Shown here one piece after another: positions 23,895 to 34,357 of a stretch of DNA of 64,000 nt. Positions within the stretch are counted from its first letter, which is position 1, and the number at the start of each line of letters is the position of its first letter. The stretch covers positions 552,501 through 616,500 of the forward strand of contig JAQJVL010000158.1 in the NCBI GenBank assembly GCA_035578905.1, in the 5' to 3' direction. The stretch comes from Stictocephala bisonia. Lineage: Eukaryota > Arthropoda > Insecta > Hemiptera > Membracidae. The notes under the pieces are model-generated. The model was not told where the DNA came from. It saw only the letters and a list, made by a program, of their open reading frames with translations, and searched no databases. The position numbers were made by a program, and so were the translations under genes.

Positions 23895-24392
23895 AATCAG
23901 TAAATCTGTCCATAAGAGAGAAATAGGTGATGCGTTTCAAATCAACAGATTCATCATCAGGTTATTTGTCTCTATTAAGTTGAACTTGAAACTTATTTGA
24001 TACAAAGTTCACACACATCAAAAAACATATTCTGGCACGCACTTATATAGGTTTTTGGATGAGTGCCGGACAAGTACTGGAGTATTCTTCTCCCTCACCT
24101 CTATCATTGTTTTCACTAAAATCAGCTCTGGCCATTGATCTTGTTTTGTGTATGAAAGTGTTGAGTAATATGTTAGATTTAAAATTTATTATGTCATTGA
24201 GCAAATTTGGATTAATTTTAGACTTGTAAATGTTGTATTCTTCCAGTGTTTAACAGTTTACTTTTGTGGCAAAAATAAAACTTTATATCAAATAAATTTC
24301 AAGTTCAACTTAATAGAGACAAATAACCTGATGATAAATCTGTTGATTTGAAATGTGTCGTCTATTCTCTCTTATGGACAGATTGACTATTT
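23895..24392. mobile_element. Foldback element with hammerhead-like core in each arm
   Basis: The arms at about 23903-24000 and 24285-24390 are inverted copies (for example CAAGTTCAACTTAATAGAGA in the right arm). Each arm holds a CTGATGA core, a stem of about 5 bp (AATC/GATT), GAAA, then GCATC or GTGTC. A long-range helix (GAGACAAATA against TATTTCTCTC) closes around it. The minus-strand copy, about 23915-23980, lies in the direction of lola transcription. The element ends about 37 bases from the stop of the 24429 exon and so forms most of that exon's 3' flank. Confidence 0.65.
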
Positions 24393-24428
24393 AATAGTCC
24401 GGGGCTAAAATGACTAGTTTCACTAAAC

Positions 24429-24589
24429 CTAGCCCTGATGGAAACGGCTGCAGTGACTCTTGAGGCTGTGACTTGTGCGTCCTCGGAAAGGACAGCGAAT
24501 GCATTGGAATTGACCACAGTCAAGCCATTGATGTAGAACCAAGTTGTGTTTGAACTTGAAGCATTTTCCACAATAACCACAATAATTCA
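24429..24589 (-). CDS. Divergent lola-like alternative terminal exon (exon 17)
   Basis: Encodes 52 residues, the shortest in the array, after the acceptor GTTATTTCAACAG. Finger 1 has C3, C6, H19 and C24 (GKCFKFKHNL); finger 2 has C29, C32, H45 and H50 (PFRGRTSHSL). The linker is only G-Q-F-Q, three residues shorter than usual because K-E-P is missing. Q-W-L-D replaces the common K-R-L-E before the last cysteine, and an extra cysteine follows H45. All metal ligands remain and the frame is open, so it looks functional although fast-evolving. A long out-of-phase frame overlaps it and should be ignored. Confidence 0.8.
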
Positions 24590-26052
24590 CTGTTGAAATA
24601 ACACCATCATTTTACTCTATCAAGTTGAACCAAACTTACAGAATTCATTTTCAATAACGCTTCACAAAATAAGGCATTCAAGCAAAACATTAAAAGGCAA
24701 TGAATATAGCTGGATGAACATAGATTGCAATAAAAGCATTGACAAAGCCAAGAACGTACTAACTGTTAAAACAATTTGAATAAAGTCAAACAAAAGGAAA
24801 GAATACATAAATGAAAACAAAACTTATCATTAACATTCTGATAAATGTTTCTGTGTGCAAGCTTCATAACAGAGTATATATGGTTTCTAATATGTTTGTA
24901 TCACATATTAATCATAATTTATTGCTAGATTCAACTGTCTGCTTTTTTGAGCAATACATTTTACAGTAATTAAATGATGGAAAAAGCTTATGCAAAACTA
25001 ATTTAAAAAAATAGGCCTTTTTGGTCCTTAAGAAGATTCCAATTTAAAACTGTAGTGTTAAATTAGCTTCAAGTAAGATTAATTCAATAGCACACAGACA
25101 TCACCCAGCCTATTGTGCTCATTACAAAAAATAGCAAATTTTATTTTTTTTAAATTACGATAAGTCTGCTTAGAAATATGGTATATAATCGTTAAATTTG
25201 AAAAAAGCAATATTAAAAAAAAAACTTTGTATCATGTTAAATACAAAGGTAAAACGTGTAAGTTTTTATAGGCAATTCTTACTTTGGTGTATATTCAAAT
25301 AAACTTTATAATACCATTTTTGTTGAATATTTCAACGCCATTTCAAATTTATTAGATAAATGGTCATCACTTTAATTAGAAAGTACTACTATTTAGCAAA
25401 GAGGTTTCAAATTTTTATTTTATTATTGTTTCAAACAGAAGAATCTCAATTATCATTTATGAACATCACTTTCATGCCAATCAATGTTAGTAAATCATTT
25501 TTATCATTAATTTATTAATTATATTGTATGGCCTTTTAATATTTCAGCTTTCATGCGTGTTATTTAAAGACCAGCAAACATTCCCAATGCGTAAAAATAT
25601 TAATTTTGTTAAAAATCACAAATTTATTGAATTGTCAACCAAATTTACCAATAGGGGTGTTAAATTTAGCTTTAAAAAAAAAAATCAAATAGAATAATCA
25701 ATTAATCTTATCATACTGAAGAGTGAGTAAATGTTACCGATTACAGTTTATTTTTAAACATCATTTTTTTCAACTTAAGAGAAAGTGTAGATGCACTTTT
25801 TTGTTAAATTTAACAAAAATTATGTACCTACAATAAATTCAGTAAAAATAGTTTAGAAAATTATCATCAATTTTCTATAATTTCAAAAATTTATAAAAAA
25901 AAACCTTTTCAAACAAAAACTGGTTCTAGCTAGTGTTTTATAATTTGCCCAAAAATTACAAAACCATTTTTTAAATTAGTTTATCAAGGTTTACATGCCT
26001 GTTTAAGAACTTGTAAAATTATTCCACTTTGATCTCCTAATTAAAAATCCAA
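24590..26052. other. Intron and 3' flank, nothing recognised
   Basis: About 1.46 kb of AT-rich sequence. The last 100 bases resemble the 3' flank of the 27419 exon (a shared CATGCCTGTTTAAG-like phrase), showing that the tandem duplication of the 26053 and 27419 exons included their flanks. Confidence 0.45.
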
Positions 26053-26255
26053 CTAAAAAAATAATGGATGCTGTTTGTGTCTTCCAATGTAATGCCTCTT
26101 CAGAGTTCCTTTCTGTTTGGCTTTGTAAGGGCAAATTGGACAAAGGAATTTAGGCTCTTGCCCACATTCTAAGCGTTTGTGACTACTCAAGTGGAATTTG
26201 TACTTATATTTCTTCCCACAGCCATCACATACAAACTCACTAGCATAGATTGGAC
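26053..26255 (-). CDS. lola-like alternative terminal exon, twin of the 27419 exon (exon 16)
   Basis: Encodes 66 residues after the acceptor TTTTATTTTCCAG. Finger 1 has C9, C12, H25 and C30 (GKKYKYKFHL); finger 2 has C38, C41, H54 and H59 (PYKAKQKGTL). The linker is GQEPKFL. From the first finger cysteine to the end of finger 2 it differs from the 27419 exon by one residue (KKY versus KQY). Lead and tail (KQHPLFF) differ more. This contrast between fingers and flanks suggests either strong selection on the fingers or recent duplication with rapid drift outside them. Confidence 0.9.
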
Positions 26256-26439
26256 CTGGAAAATAAAAATGTAAGGACAAAGATTTAAAAAACATTTCAA
26301 TGCATTTATTTAGGAAATTATATATCACCCTACAAAATTCCCATGATTTTTGCCATTTTATTCTAGAAAATTTATAGATTATTTATGTATGATTTTTGGA
26401 CCATTGACACACATAATTTGAACTTAAAACATTTAAGGA

Positions 26440-26860
26440 AACTGTAGCCTAAAGAATCACTTGAGTTTTTGTATTTTATTAAATTGTGGTATACTGTAAC
26501 ACAAGACAATCACTTGAGATTTTGTACTTCACTTAATTGAGGGATACTATAACCCAAGAGAATCACTTGAGTTCCTTTACTTCACCAAATTATGGGATAC
26601 TGTAGCGAGCAAAAATCACTTGAGATTTTTTACTTCACTAAATTGTGGAAAACTGTAGCCATAGAGAATCACTTGAGTTAATATGTATTTCATTAAATTG
26701 TGAAATACTGTAACTCTAAAGAATCACTAGAATTTACACATTTCACGAAATTGTGGGATAATGAAACTCATATTTTAGTTAAACAATTCAGTTTTGTATT
26801 TCATTTAATTGTGGGAAACTGTAACTATTTTGAATCATTTGAGTTTTTGTATTTAGCTGA
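26440..26860. repeat. Tandem repeat with a 53-bp period
   Basis: The phrase AATCACTTGAG recurs at about 26455, 26508, 26561, 26614 and 26667, with decayed copies near 26722, 26786 and 26832. Each unit also carries ACTTCACTAAATTGTGG and ATACTGTAAC. Spacing is 53 bases for the first intervals and then drifts. The array lies in the intron between the twin exons at 26053 and 27419. Confidence 0.8.
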
Positions 26861-27418
26861 ATTCATGCACAATTTAGCAATTTAAAGAGAGAGAATTGGT
26901 CACATACCTAACATTAAAAGAAAACAAACACAAACATTTTAATGCAAACATTTATTATAACATTGTTTGATAAATACAGTCATAAACTTATCTAAAGATG
27001 GAGAACTTAAAACCTATTTGAACTAAAAGCTCACCTAAAAAGATCACATTTAAAAAACTATGTAAGTAAGTTTGTGTTGTTGTTGCTAAATTATGGTAAC
27101 AAAATGTTCATTATGTTTCTAAGAACATTTCACCGTCAGTTAAGGTTTTAAACTTGCATTGAATGTTGTGAATTTAATCAACTAAATTAATTTATAAGTA
27201 TAATTTTTAAAGTGTTAATTTTTAAGGTCATTTAAAACAATAGCTTAAAACAGTACTCTTTGATATTTGTTTGTTTCTACATTTGTTAGAATAAAACTTT
27301 TATTTGTCAAAGTTGTACAGCCGATTTAAATTACAATCCCATTTTTTTTTTAATCAGTCCAGCATAGTTTACAAGCCTGTTTAAGGAACATTTTAGTTAT
27401 TCCGCCTGCTCTCCTGTT

Positions 27419-27633
27419 TTAAATGTCCACCTCAAGAAATCTTGGATGATGTTTGTGTCTTCCAATGTAATGTCTCTTGAGAGTTCCCTTCTGTTTGGCT
27501 TTGTAAGGGCAAATTGGACAAAGGAATTTAGGCTCTTGCCCACATTCTAAACGTTTGTGACTACTCAAGTGGAATTTGTACTTATATTGCTTCCCACAGC
27601 CGTCACATACGAACTCGTTGAGATCTGCAAAAC
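27419..27633 (-). CDS. lola-like alternative terminal exon, twin of the 26053 exon (exon 15)
   Basis: Encodes 70 residues after the acceptor TTTCTTTTCCAG. Finger 1 has C9, C12, H25 and C30 (GKQYKYKFHL); finger 2 has C38, C41, H54 and H59. The lead FADLNEF and tail KHHPRFLEVDI set it apart from its twin 1.37 kb away. The nucleotide match continues into the 3' flank (TTTACAAGCCTGTTTAAG). Confidence 0.9.
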
Positions 27634-28412
27634 CTGGAAAAGAAAGTATTGAGATTATAAAGGCAACCAACAACATAAAAATAAAAGATTATGAATTACT
27701 GTTCTAGTACAGCAAATTTAAAAAGAGGTAGAGTACAAACAAGTTTTTCCATTTGTTTGTAACTTGCTATAAAATTCTATACAACTTACTATGGGAAATT
27801 TTAAATTGAAAACTTCAGAAATTGTATTTATGTGGGTTTAAAAATGAAATAATTTCTTCACAGTCTAGAAATTGTAATTGAAACATTTTGAGTTTGAAAG
27901 TATGAACTATCAACAAATATTACATACAATAACTTTTTTGTTTACTGACTAGAAGTGTGGATTTGCAAGTCTGCCAACCTTAAAGCACCTTATCTTACCT
28001 TTATCTTACTCCAAAGCTGAATTTCTTTGATGGTGTCTATGAGACCAGTCTTCAGTTTGAGATCTACCATAAAAAAAAAAAAAAAAACTTCAGCCTTTCT
28101 TCCAAAAAGCCAAGCTACAAATGAGCACTTCATTAGAATAACCTCCCACAATATCATGCACAGTCTTAAAAATAGAACATAATTCAAATACAGAATAAAA
28201 TTAACATAATACCAATCTTAAAATGATTAAAAAACAGAATATGTGCTTAAAAAGTTGTGATCTTTTTAGACAATAAATAAATTCAGGCTTAGTTATTTTA
28301 AGGGATGAAAAAATATAAGAATTAATTAATGTCAGTATTAAAAATCAAATTCTTTATATACAACAATTAAATAAAAATATTAACAGATAATCAGTCAATT
28401 AAGTAGAACAAA

Positions 28413-28618
28413 TTAGTATTTTAAAGTAGCAGATAAGTGTTTTGATGTAGCAAAGTGTGCTTTCAGATTGCTCTTGTGGTTAGTCTTGTAATTACAGAGA
28501 GGGCAACAGAGTTGAGCTTCTTTGCCACATTCCCACTTCTTGTGGTGGTACAGATTGCATTTGTGTTTGTAGACACGGCCACACACATCACATGGGAACT
28601 GCTGGCCATATGTGTTCT
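28413..28618 (-). CDS. lola-like alternative terminal exon with H-X5-H finger 2 (exon 14)
   Basis: Encodes 67 residues after the acceptor TTTTTATTTTAG. Finger 1 has C9, C12, H25 and C30 (GRVYKHKCNL); finger 2 has C38, C41, H54 and H60 (NYKTNHKSNL), so the terminal histidines are five residues apart (HFATSKH). The linker is GKEAQLC, ending in an extra cysteine. There is a further histidine before H25 (YHH). The tail is LSATLKY. Confidence 0.87.
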
Positions 28619-29721
28619 CTAAAATAAAAAATAACAATGAACAGAAACTGATGTGAAAACAACAGTTAACGATTAATTTTGACATAAATACGCTACAATT
28701 GACTGAGGAAAGCGATTTTCTGCTGATATTGTGACCATTGACTGTGAATGTAAGGATACGTTGTAAGTAGATCGGGCGAGTAATACATTCTTTAAGTAGT
28801 CAGTAGTAGGACATGTGGGTGGGTTGTAGAATATAGAAACATCCCTGACTGTAACAGTTATACATAATAAAAATAGATTTGAAAAGCTTTTACACATGCA
28901 TAAAGTTTTTAACTCCTACAATCATTTCTTCTATAATTATATAAAATAAAAAGTGTTTAAAAACACTTAATGGCAATTTCATTTGAAATGAAAATAAAAT
29001 AAAACATACTTATACAAATAGTTTTAGCCAAAACTAAATAACCAATCTCGCTTGTTATTTTTAAGATGATCTAATTAGCTTTACATTCAGTTAAGTGTAG
29101 ACAATTCTGCCACATTAAAATAAATGATTTAAAAAAGTCTATAGTGATATCCCATTCATGTACAAGAGTGCTATTAACAAAAGTTATATCAGCAAAAAAT
29201 AAATTATATAACACGAATAACTTGAGCAGAAGAATCAAATAAAAAACATTCGAAATAGTAGTTTTCATTTTTGAAATAAAAAAAAACGTTTAAAAAGTGT
29301 TTAGTGACCAAGGATCTCTTTAGCAAGATTGTAAGCTCCTTAACAATTATACTAATGTTGATTATTGCATACAATAATGTTGTATTACAAGTATTTATGT
29401 AGTGTGTGGGTGGGTGGGAGGGCCATTAACATTGTACATATATGGATGAGTGGGAGGAAGGGTTATTTTATTGTCATCTTTAGTGTTCATCTCATTGACA
29501 GGTATTTACTCACTATTAGAACATAAATCTTTTCTAATTTAGGAGGCGTATAAAAAATGGGTGCAGGTTTTAAACGTATCATGAGCTAAATCCAATTCAA
29601 TTGACTAATTGAATCTGTTGAAGAGTTTTTATTTTCACATGACAGTAAATAAAAAAGTAATAAATCTTTAATATATAAATAAAATGTTATTAATACAAAA
29701 ATAATACATTTTTTTTAAAGA
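28619..29721. other. Intronic stretch with a G-rich repeat remnant
   Basis: AT-rich. The patch 29403-29465 (GGGTGGGTGGGAGGG, then TGGATGAGTGGGAGG) resembles the G-rich repeat at 37.1-37.6 kb. The minus-strand frame 28673-28897 has no recognisable domain. Confidence 0.4.
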
Positions 29722-29868
29722 CTTCACTCTCCAGTTCACATGGGCCTTCACGCCTGTGCGTGAACTTTATTCAACGAGTGAAGTACCGACCGTTGGCTAA
29801 GTGGGGATTCGAACCTTGCTCTCCGCAGTTCGAAACCTTAGCCACTGAGCCATCATGTCGGCAGAGCA
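29722..29868 (-). mobile_element. SINE family C, tRNA-derived head
   Basis: On the minus strand the head reads TGGCTCAGTGGCTAAGG, an A box, and 30 bases later GGTTCGAATCCCC, a near-perfect B box. The sequence then continues into a non-tRNA body (CGGTCGGTACTTCACTCG). The tRNA-like part does not fold as a complete tRNA followed by a terminator, so this is a SINE rather than a working tRNA gene. Confidence 0.7.
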
Positions 29869-31077
29869 ATATAACATGGATATGCAAAAAAAAATGCTTG
29901 CTATTTTTATTGAACACATGAAAGGCCTTATGAATAGTCTTCAATACTGGGCTTCAGCTGAAAGTTAAGACTTTATCCCCATGTACCCCATTACATTCTT
30001 ATATTTTAGTTTCTACCATATTGCATTTGCTTTATTACAGTGCGAAAAGCAGAATGACAAGTTTGCATACTTTCTAAAATTATATTAATTTGATCCAAGA
30101 AAACAACATTTTGATTGATTTGAAAATAATCTGTCTATATTGTCCCATAAAGTGTTCTAAAACATGAGCAACATTTAAGATTTTCTGATAAGTTGAGCCA
30201 AAGCCTGGTATTTAATTTAAATATCTGGTCAATACTTAGTAATGAATATTGTACATATAGTTAATTATAATTCATAATTAAGTAATTTAATAGTTTGTTC
30301 CCCTCTACCTAAAATTAAAACACCAGTTAAACTCATGCTGTTACACGGAACAGTTTTCTCGGTTCACATGTCACAATTGCCGTGACCCTCTCTTACACTG
30401 TCTAATTTTTTATTTCATAAACCAGAGATCGTGTTTTTTCTCCCTCTCTTGATCTACCCAGCATTTTATTAAAGGTTTTAACGTGTGTGAACTCTCAATA
30501 GTGTTGTGTTGTGCTCAGAACTGACCGCTAGACAGCATCAACATCCCTGGCCTGGTGGATCCATCTCTACGGTCATCTCTCAGCCCTTCGTTCCAAGATA
30601 TGCACTATCTCTTCTAAAGGTACAGTTGGTTCTTTTCATTAATTTCTACATATAAAACAAATATCCCTGTGATCGTTCGTGATAGCGTCTTTTGTACTAT
30701 TTCTTTTATTAAAGTGGACGTTAGTTGGTCCTCCGAAAAGGCATTCAATGTAACAATATCTCAACACGCCTTTATCAATATCAGATGAATTAAAGTTTCC
30801 ACACTTTGGAAAAAGACCTAAAATTCTATTTTCAAACTAAATATGGTCTAGAACATAAAAAGATTTTTTCTTGTTGCTTGCTCTAAGGATGTTTTTATGT
30901 CATATTTAAGTTCTGTAATGAAGACTTTTTGCCAGTGCTTCAAATTCCAAAGATATTGCTATAACAAACTTTGACTAATGTTATACATTTGTAATTTAAA
31001 AGACCTTAATTATGAACTAAAATATGAAACTCAAGGCAGTTTATGAAAATAAAATTATATACACTGTTACATTATGC
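29869..31077. other. Intronic stretch, possible old LTR-like fragment
   Basis: AT-rich. From about 30338 there is TGTTACACGGAACAG and a pyrimidine-rich, G/C-richer stretch to 30620. It could be part of an old LTR, but I saw no second copy, primer site or coding remnant. Confidence 0.3.
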
Positions 31078-31946
31078 GGGGCTGGGCAAAAGTCTGGAAT
31101 ATATTTATTAATTTTAAAACTATTGAAACTTTTTGGTTATGTACATGTCACTATACCAAACATTTACACATATTTTACTCGTTTTTCGTATATCAAGGAG
31201 ATGGCCCATGAAGGAAGTCTTAAAATTTAAAACTATAAGTCTACCTCGAGTAATTCATAATTTTAAAGGTCTTTGTTTTTACAATACAATAGTGCAATTT
31301 TGAAGTTGAAAGGATGATCCAATTAGAAAATACAGTCTCTCAAAATATTTCAGACTCATATTTAAATATTTAACTAATACTTCTTAATTTTACGGCTATC
31401 CGTTTATTTATTTACCCCTGTTTGAAGTCCCTGTAGTTGAGAATGTTGCTGAATGTTTGCAATCGTAATGAGAGACTGTGTTATAAATATAAATTTTATT
31501 TAACAAAAGTAAAAATAAGGAAATCAGTTTGGACAATAGGTAAATCCTAAAAATAGTATAAGAACATTATAATAATCATTTGTTACATATTTTTATGTGA
31601 AAATGAACTAATTTCTCATATTATGTCAACTAAACTATAGCTGTAATCAGCAATAAGTATCTTATCCTTGTTCTTAAGAAGTATTAGTTATATGACATTT
31701 TCTTCTTGGATCATCCTTTTAACTTCAAAATTGCACTGTTGTATAAACTAAGACCTTTAAAATGAGGTATAACTTGAGGTAGGCTCATATTTAAAATATT
31801 TAAGACTTCCTTTGTGGACCATCCCATGCCTATGCGAAAAACTAGTAAAATATAAAACTAAATGTTTGGTATAAGTGCATAACTACAAATTTTTTTCAAT
31901 AGTTTTAAAATTATTAAATATATTATCAACTTTTGTCCAGCCCGTA
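31078..31946. mobile_element. DNA element with long inverted ends (GGGCTGGRCAAAAGT)
   Basis: The left end reads GGGCTGGGCAAAAGTCTGGA and the right end, on the minus strand, GGGCTGGACAAAAGTTGATA. The arms (about 31078-31320 and 31705-31946) are imperfect inverted copies; GGATGATCCAATTAGAAAAT on the left mirrors TTCTTGGATCATCC on the right. No coding sequence. Confidence 0.65.
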
Positions 31947-32244
31947 TACAGACTGTATATTAAAGTTTCTTCTACCTGAGGTAAGCAAATTGTTTCAAAA
32001 TCAACAATTTTCATAAAAGATCAATTTATATTATAATAGCTGCTTTTTAAGGAACATAAACGATTCATGTTTAACATGAATTTGTATTTAAAATTCATCT
32101 TAAACCCTGCAAATCAATACATAGTATGAAATTGGATATCTAGCGTCAACAATAATAATAAAAAAAAATATTTTAATTTAATTATGATCAATTATAATGT
32201 TTACAAATTACATATACTAAGAAAATAAATAAATAATAAAAGTA

Positions 32245-32588
32245 GAATCTACAGTTTCCGGTGACAACAGCGTCAAGGTACTATCTACAATATTTACAAG
32301 ATGACCAAACGTTTCGCCCGTACTGTGATGTGGCATCCTCAGTGGTTTCAGAGAAGGATACTGAGAATGCCACATCACAGTATGGGCGAAACGTCTGGTC
32401 ATCTGTAAATATTCTCTGAAACCACTGAGGATGCCACATCACAGTATGGGCGAAACGTCTGGTCATCTGTAAATATTCTCTGAAACCACTGAGAATGTCA
32501 CATCACAGTATGGACGAAACGTCTGGTCATCTTGTAAATATTGTAGATAGTACCTTGACGTGGTTGTCACCGGAAACTGTAGATTCTA
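32245..32588. mobile_element. Foldback element with tandem hammerhead-like units
   Basis: The ends are inverted (GAATCTACAGTTTCCGGTGA and its complement). Inside are three tandem plus-strand units about 64 bases apart (cores at about 32361, 32425 and 32489) and one unit on the minus strand (about 32305-32355). The middle plus-strand unit, 32421-32463, is intact: ACCA, CTGAGGA, a weak stem II, GAAA, ACGTC, TGGT. The two outer plus-strand units have CTGAGAA, a core change. Related, more decayed elements are at 38935-39105 and 56055-56185. Confidence 0.7.
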
Positions 32589-33106
32589 GTTATGACACCG
32601 GCCGCTTAAGCCTAAGTTCTAAAAAATAATAAAAGGTCTGTTGGTATTTTTCTATAAATGAAAAACAGCACTAGAGAGTACACATTTATTTCAATTCTTA
32701 AAATAAAAAAAAATCAGAACTAAGCAATCAATAACACTGAAACCAAACTGTTGAAACTGCATAACTGATAAACTTATTTTAATGTTGTATAGTTTAAGTA
32801 AACAAAAATAGTATATATTTTAATAAAAATTAATTATTATTAAATTCTTATTAAATTATTAAAATTTTACAGATGTTAATGCTGTTCTGTAAGAAGATAG
32901 TATAGTGTAAACAAATTTTTTCAAATGTTTTATATGATACCCTATCAATACTAAATGAATCCTCAACATTGTAGAACATTAATTAATTTTGTAACAATAC
33001 AACATAAGTTACAAACAATATTATGTAGCAAATAAAAATTACATTGATTTGTCCTTTAACAGAATATTTTTTTCTCAGATACATCCTTTATATGGATAAA
33101 GCTTGT

Positions 33107-33351
33107 TTACAAAACACCTTCAGAGTCTAAGCAACCTGTCTTAAATTGTAAAAAATGGTCCTTGTGCCTATTGCCATAATGCGCCTTGAGGTTGCTCTTT
33201 TGCTTGGCTCGGTAAGGACACAGTTTACACGGAAATTGAGGCTCCACTCCACATTCACGGCGTTTGTGTTGTACCAAGTTGTTTTTGTACTTATACTTGC
33301 GGCCACAAACGTCGCACATGAAATTGGGAAGTCCAGAAGGAAGACGTGCTT
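33107..33351 (-). CDS. lola-like alternative terminal exon (exon 13)
   Basis: Encodes 80 residues after the acceptor GTTATTTCTTTCCAG. Finger 1 has C12, C15, H28 and C33 (GRKYKYKNNL); finger 2 has C41, C44, H57 and H62 (PYRAKQKSNL). The linker is GVEPQFP and R-R replaces R-L before E-C. The tail of 18 residues after the last histidine is longer than in most exons and has one cysteine. Overall it matches the array consensus closely. Confidence 0.9.
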
Positions 33352-33756
33352 CTGGAAAGAAATAACAGTGACTTGATACTTTAAGAAGATTGAAGAGGTA
33401 ATAGTTGAGATTAATTTTAAGTTTGAAATCAGTATTCAAACACCATATATGAAATTAAAAACTGTTCTTTTAGCAGGTTAATGTGAAAATTAGCAAATTT
33501 ACTGAAGAAGATAAACCCTCCAAAATTATCATTCGATCTAAATCACAACTGAAACTACACGATAATTTTCTATAAGTTTTTAGACAAATTAAATTTATTG
33601 TTAGTAATCATTAATTTATCAGCCAACTTCTGCGGGGGGAGGGGGGCAGTACATTTATTTCCTCATTTTTTATTTATACCCTGAAGATTTCTAGGTTAAA
33701 CACTTTTATCATTTCTTCTTCTGTGAAGAATTAATAAATATTTTTTAGTAAAAAAG

Positions 33757-33826
33757 TTAACTTTACTTGTCTCAACAAGTACAGGTTGAACTTAACTTTA
33801 CTTGTCTCAACAAGTACAGGTTGAAC
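33757..33826. repeat. Two-copy 35-bp tandem repeat
   Basis: The unit TTAACTTTACTTGTCTCAAC plus AAGTACAGGTTGAAC occurs twice back to back without change. It lies in the intron between the 33107 and 34140 exons. Each unit contains a small inverted repeat (ACTTGT...ACAAGT). Confidence 0.8.
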
Positions 33827-34139
33827 TTAAATTTTGAATTAGTAGAACAGAGATGTTAGGTTCTTGATATTAGCCCTATTTGGGGTTCCTGTTTACTTAA
33901 AAATCCAATAAAATTCATGTTATTGAGTTAGTTGGACCCAATCTTTCATATCATAAATGTACTTTTAACTGAATATTATTGGATGTTCAAGTTAAAACAT
34001 TATGTCATCAAGAATTTCATGTTATTGAGATTCTATGGATGGTTATTTCGAGGCTTGTAATGGTGATAAGAAAGCAGAGAGTTTGGGAAATTATCAATAC
34101 GACTCATACACACAATAGAATAACATTTTATTCACAAGA

Positions 34140-34357
34140 CTACATCAGAGGAAGGGGCAGAGGTAGAGGGCTATGCCTCAATAGAATATGTTCTTTCAGC
34201 TTGTTGCGCCGTTTTGCCATGTATCCACAGAAGTTACACTGGTAAGTTGGGTCTTTTCCACACTCTAGGTTGATATGTCGGGTGAGATTTCGCCGGTGTT
34301 TGTAGGAGGCACCACATTGTTCACAAAAGAATTGACGACAAGGCATCAGCACCGTAT
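34140..34357 (-). CDS. lola-like alternative terminal exon, GA-S-YKHRRNL subgroup (exon 12)
   Basis: Encodes 71 residues after the acceptor CTTGTTGATTCAG. Finger 1 has C11, C14, H27 and C32 (GASYKHRRNL); finger 2 has C40, C43, H56 and H61 (GYMAKRRNKL). The linker is GKDPTYQ. The tail SPLPLPLPLM is a Leu-Pro repeat not seen in other exons. An AATAAA on the minus strand (TTTATT at 34127-34132) is only 8 bases past the stop. The finger-1 motif links it with the next two exons upstream, at 38519 and 43912. Confidence 0.89.

Noticed and set aside
26440..26860. Possible CRISPR-like array
   Set aside because: The repeats are head-to-tail, diverged and without unique spacers; the DNA is from an insect. 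It is an ordinary tandem repeat.
28673..28897. 74-residue minus-strand frame next to the 28413 exon
   Set aside because: It has no metal-binding pattern and does not join in phase; I could not support it as coding.
29722..29868. Possible tRNA gene
   Set aside because: A and B boxes are present, but the sequence continues into a SINE body and does not close as a tRNA acceptor stem.
30338..30620. Possible solo LTR starting TGTTAC
   Set aside because: No matching end, target duplication, primer site or second copy could be seen.
32217..32466. Two overlapping minus-strand frames of 61 residues
   Set aside because: Both arise from the tandem hammerhead-like units and share the same repeated peptide; not genes.
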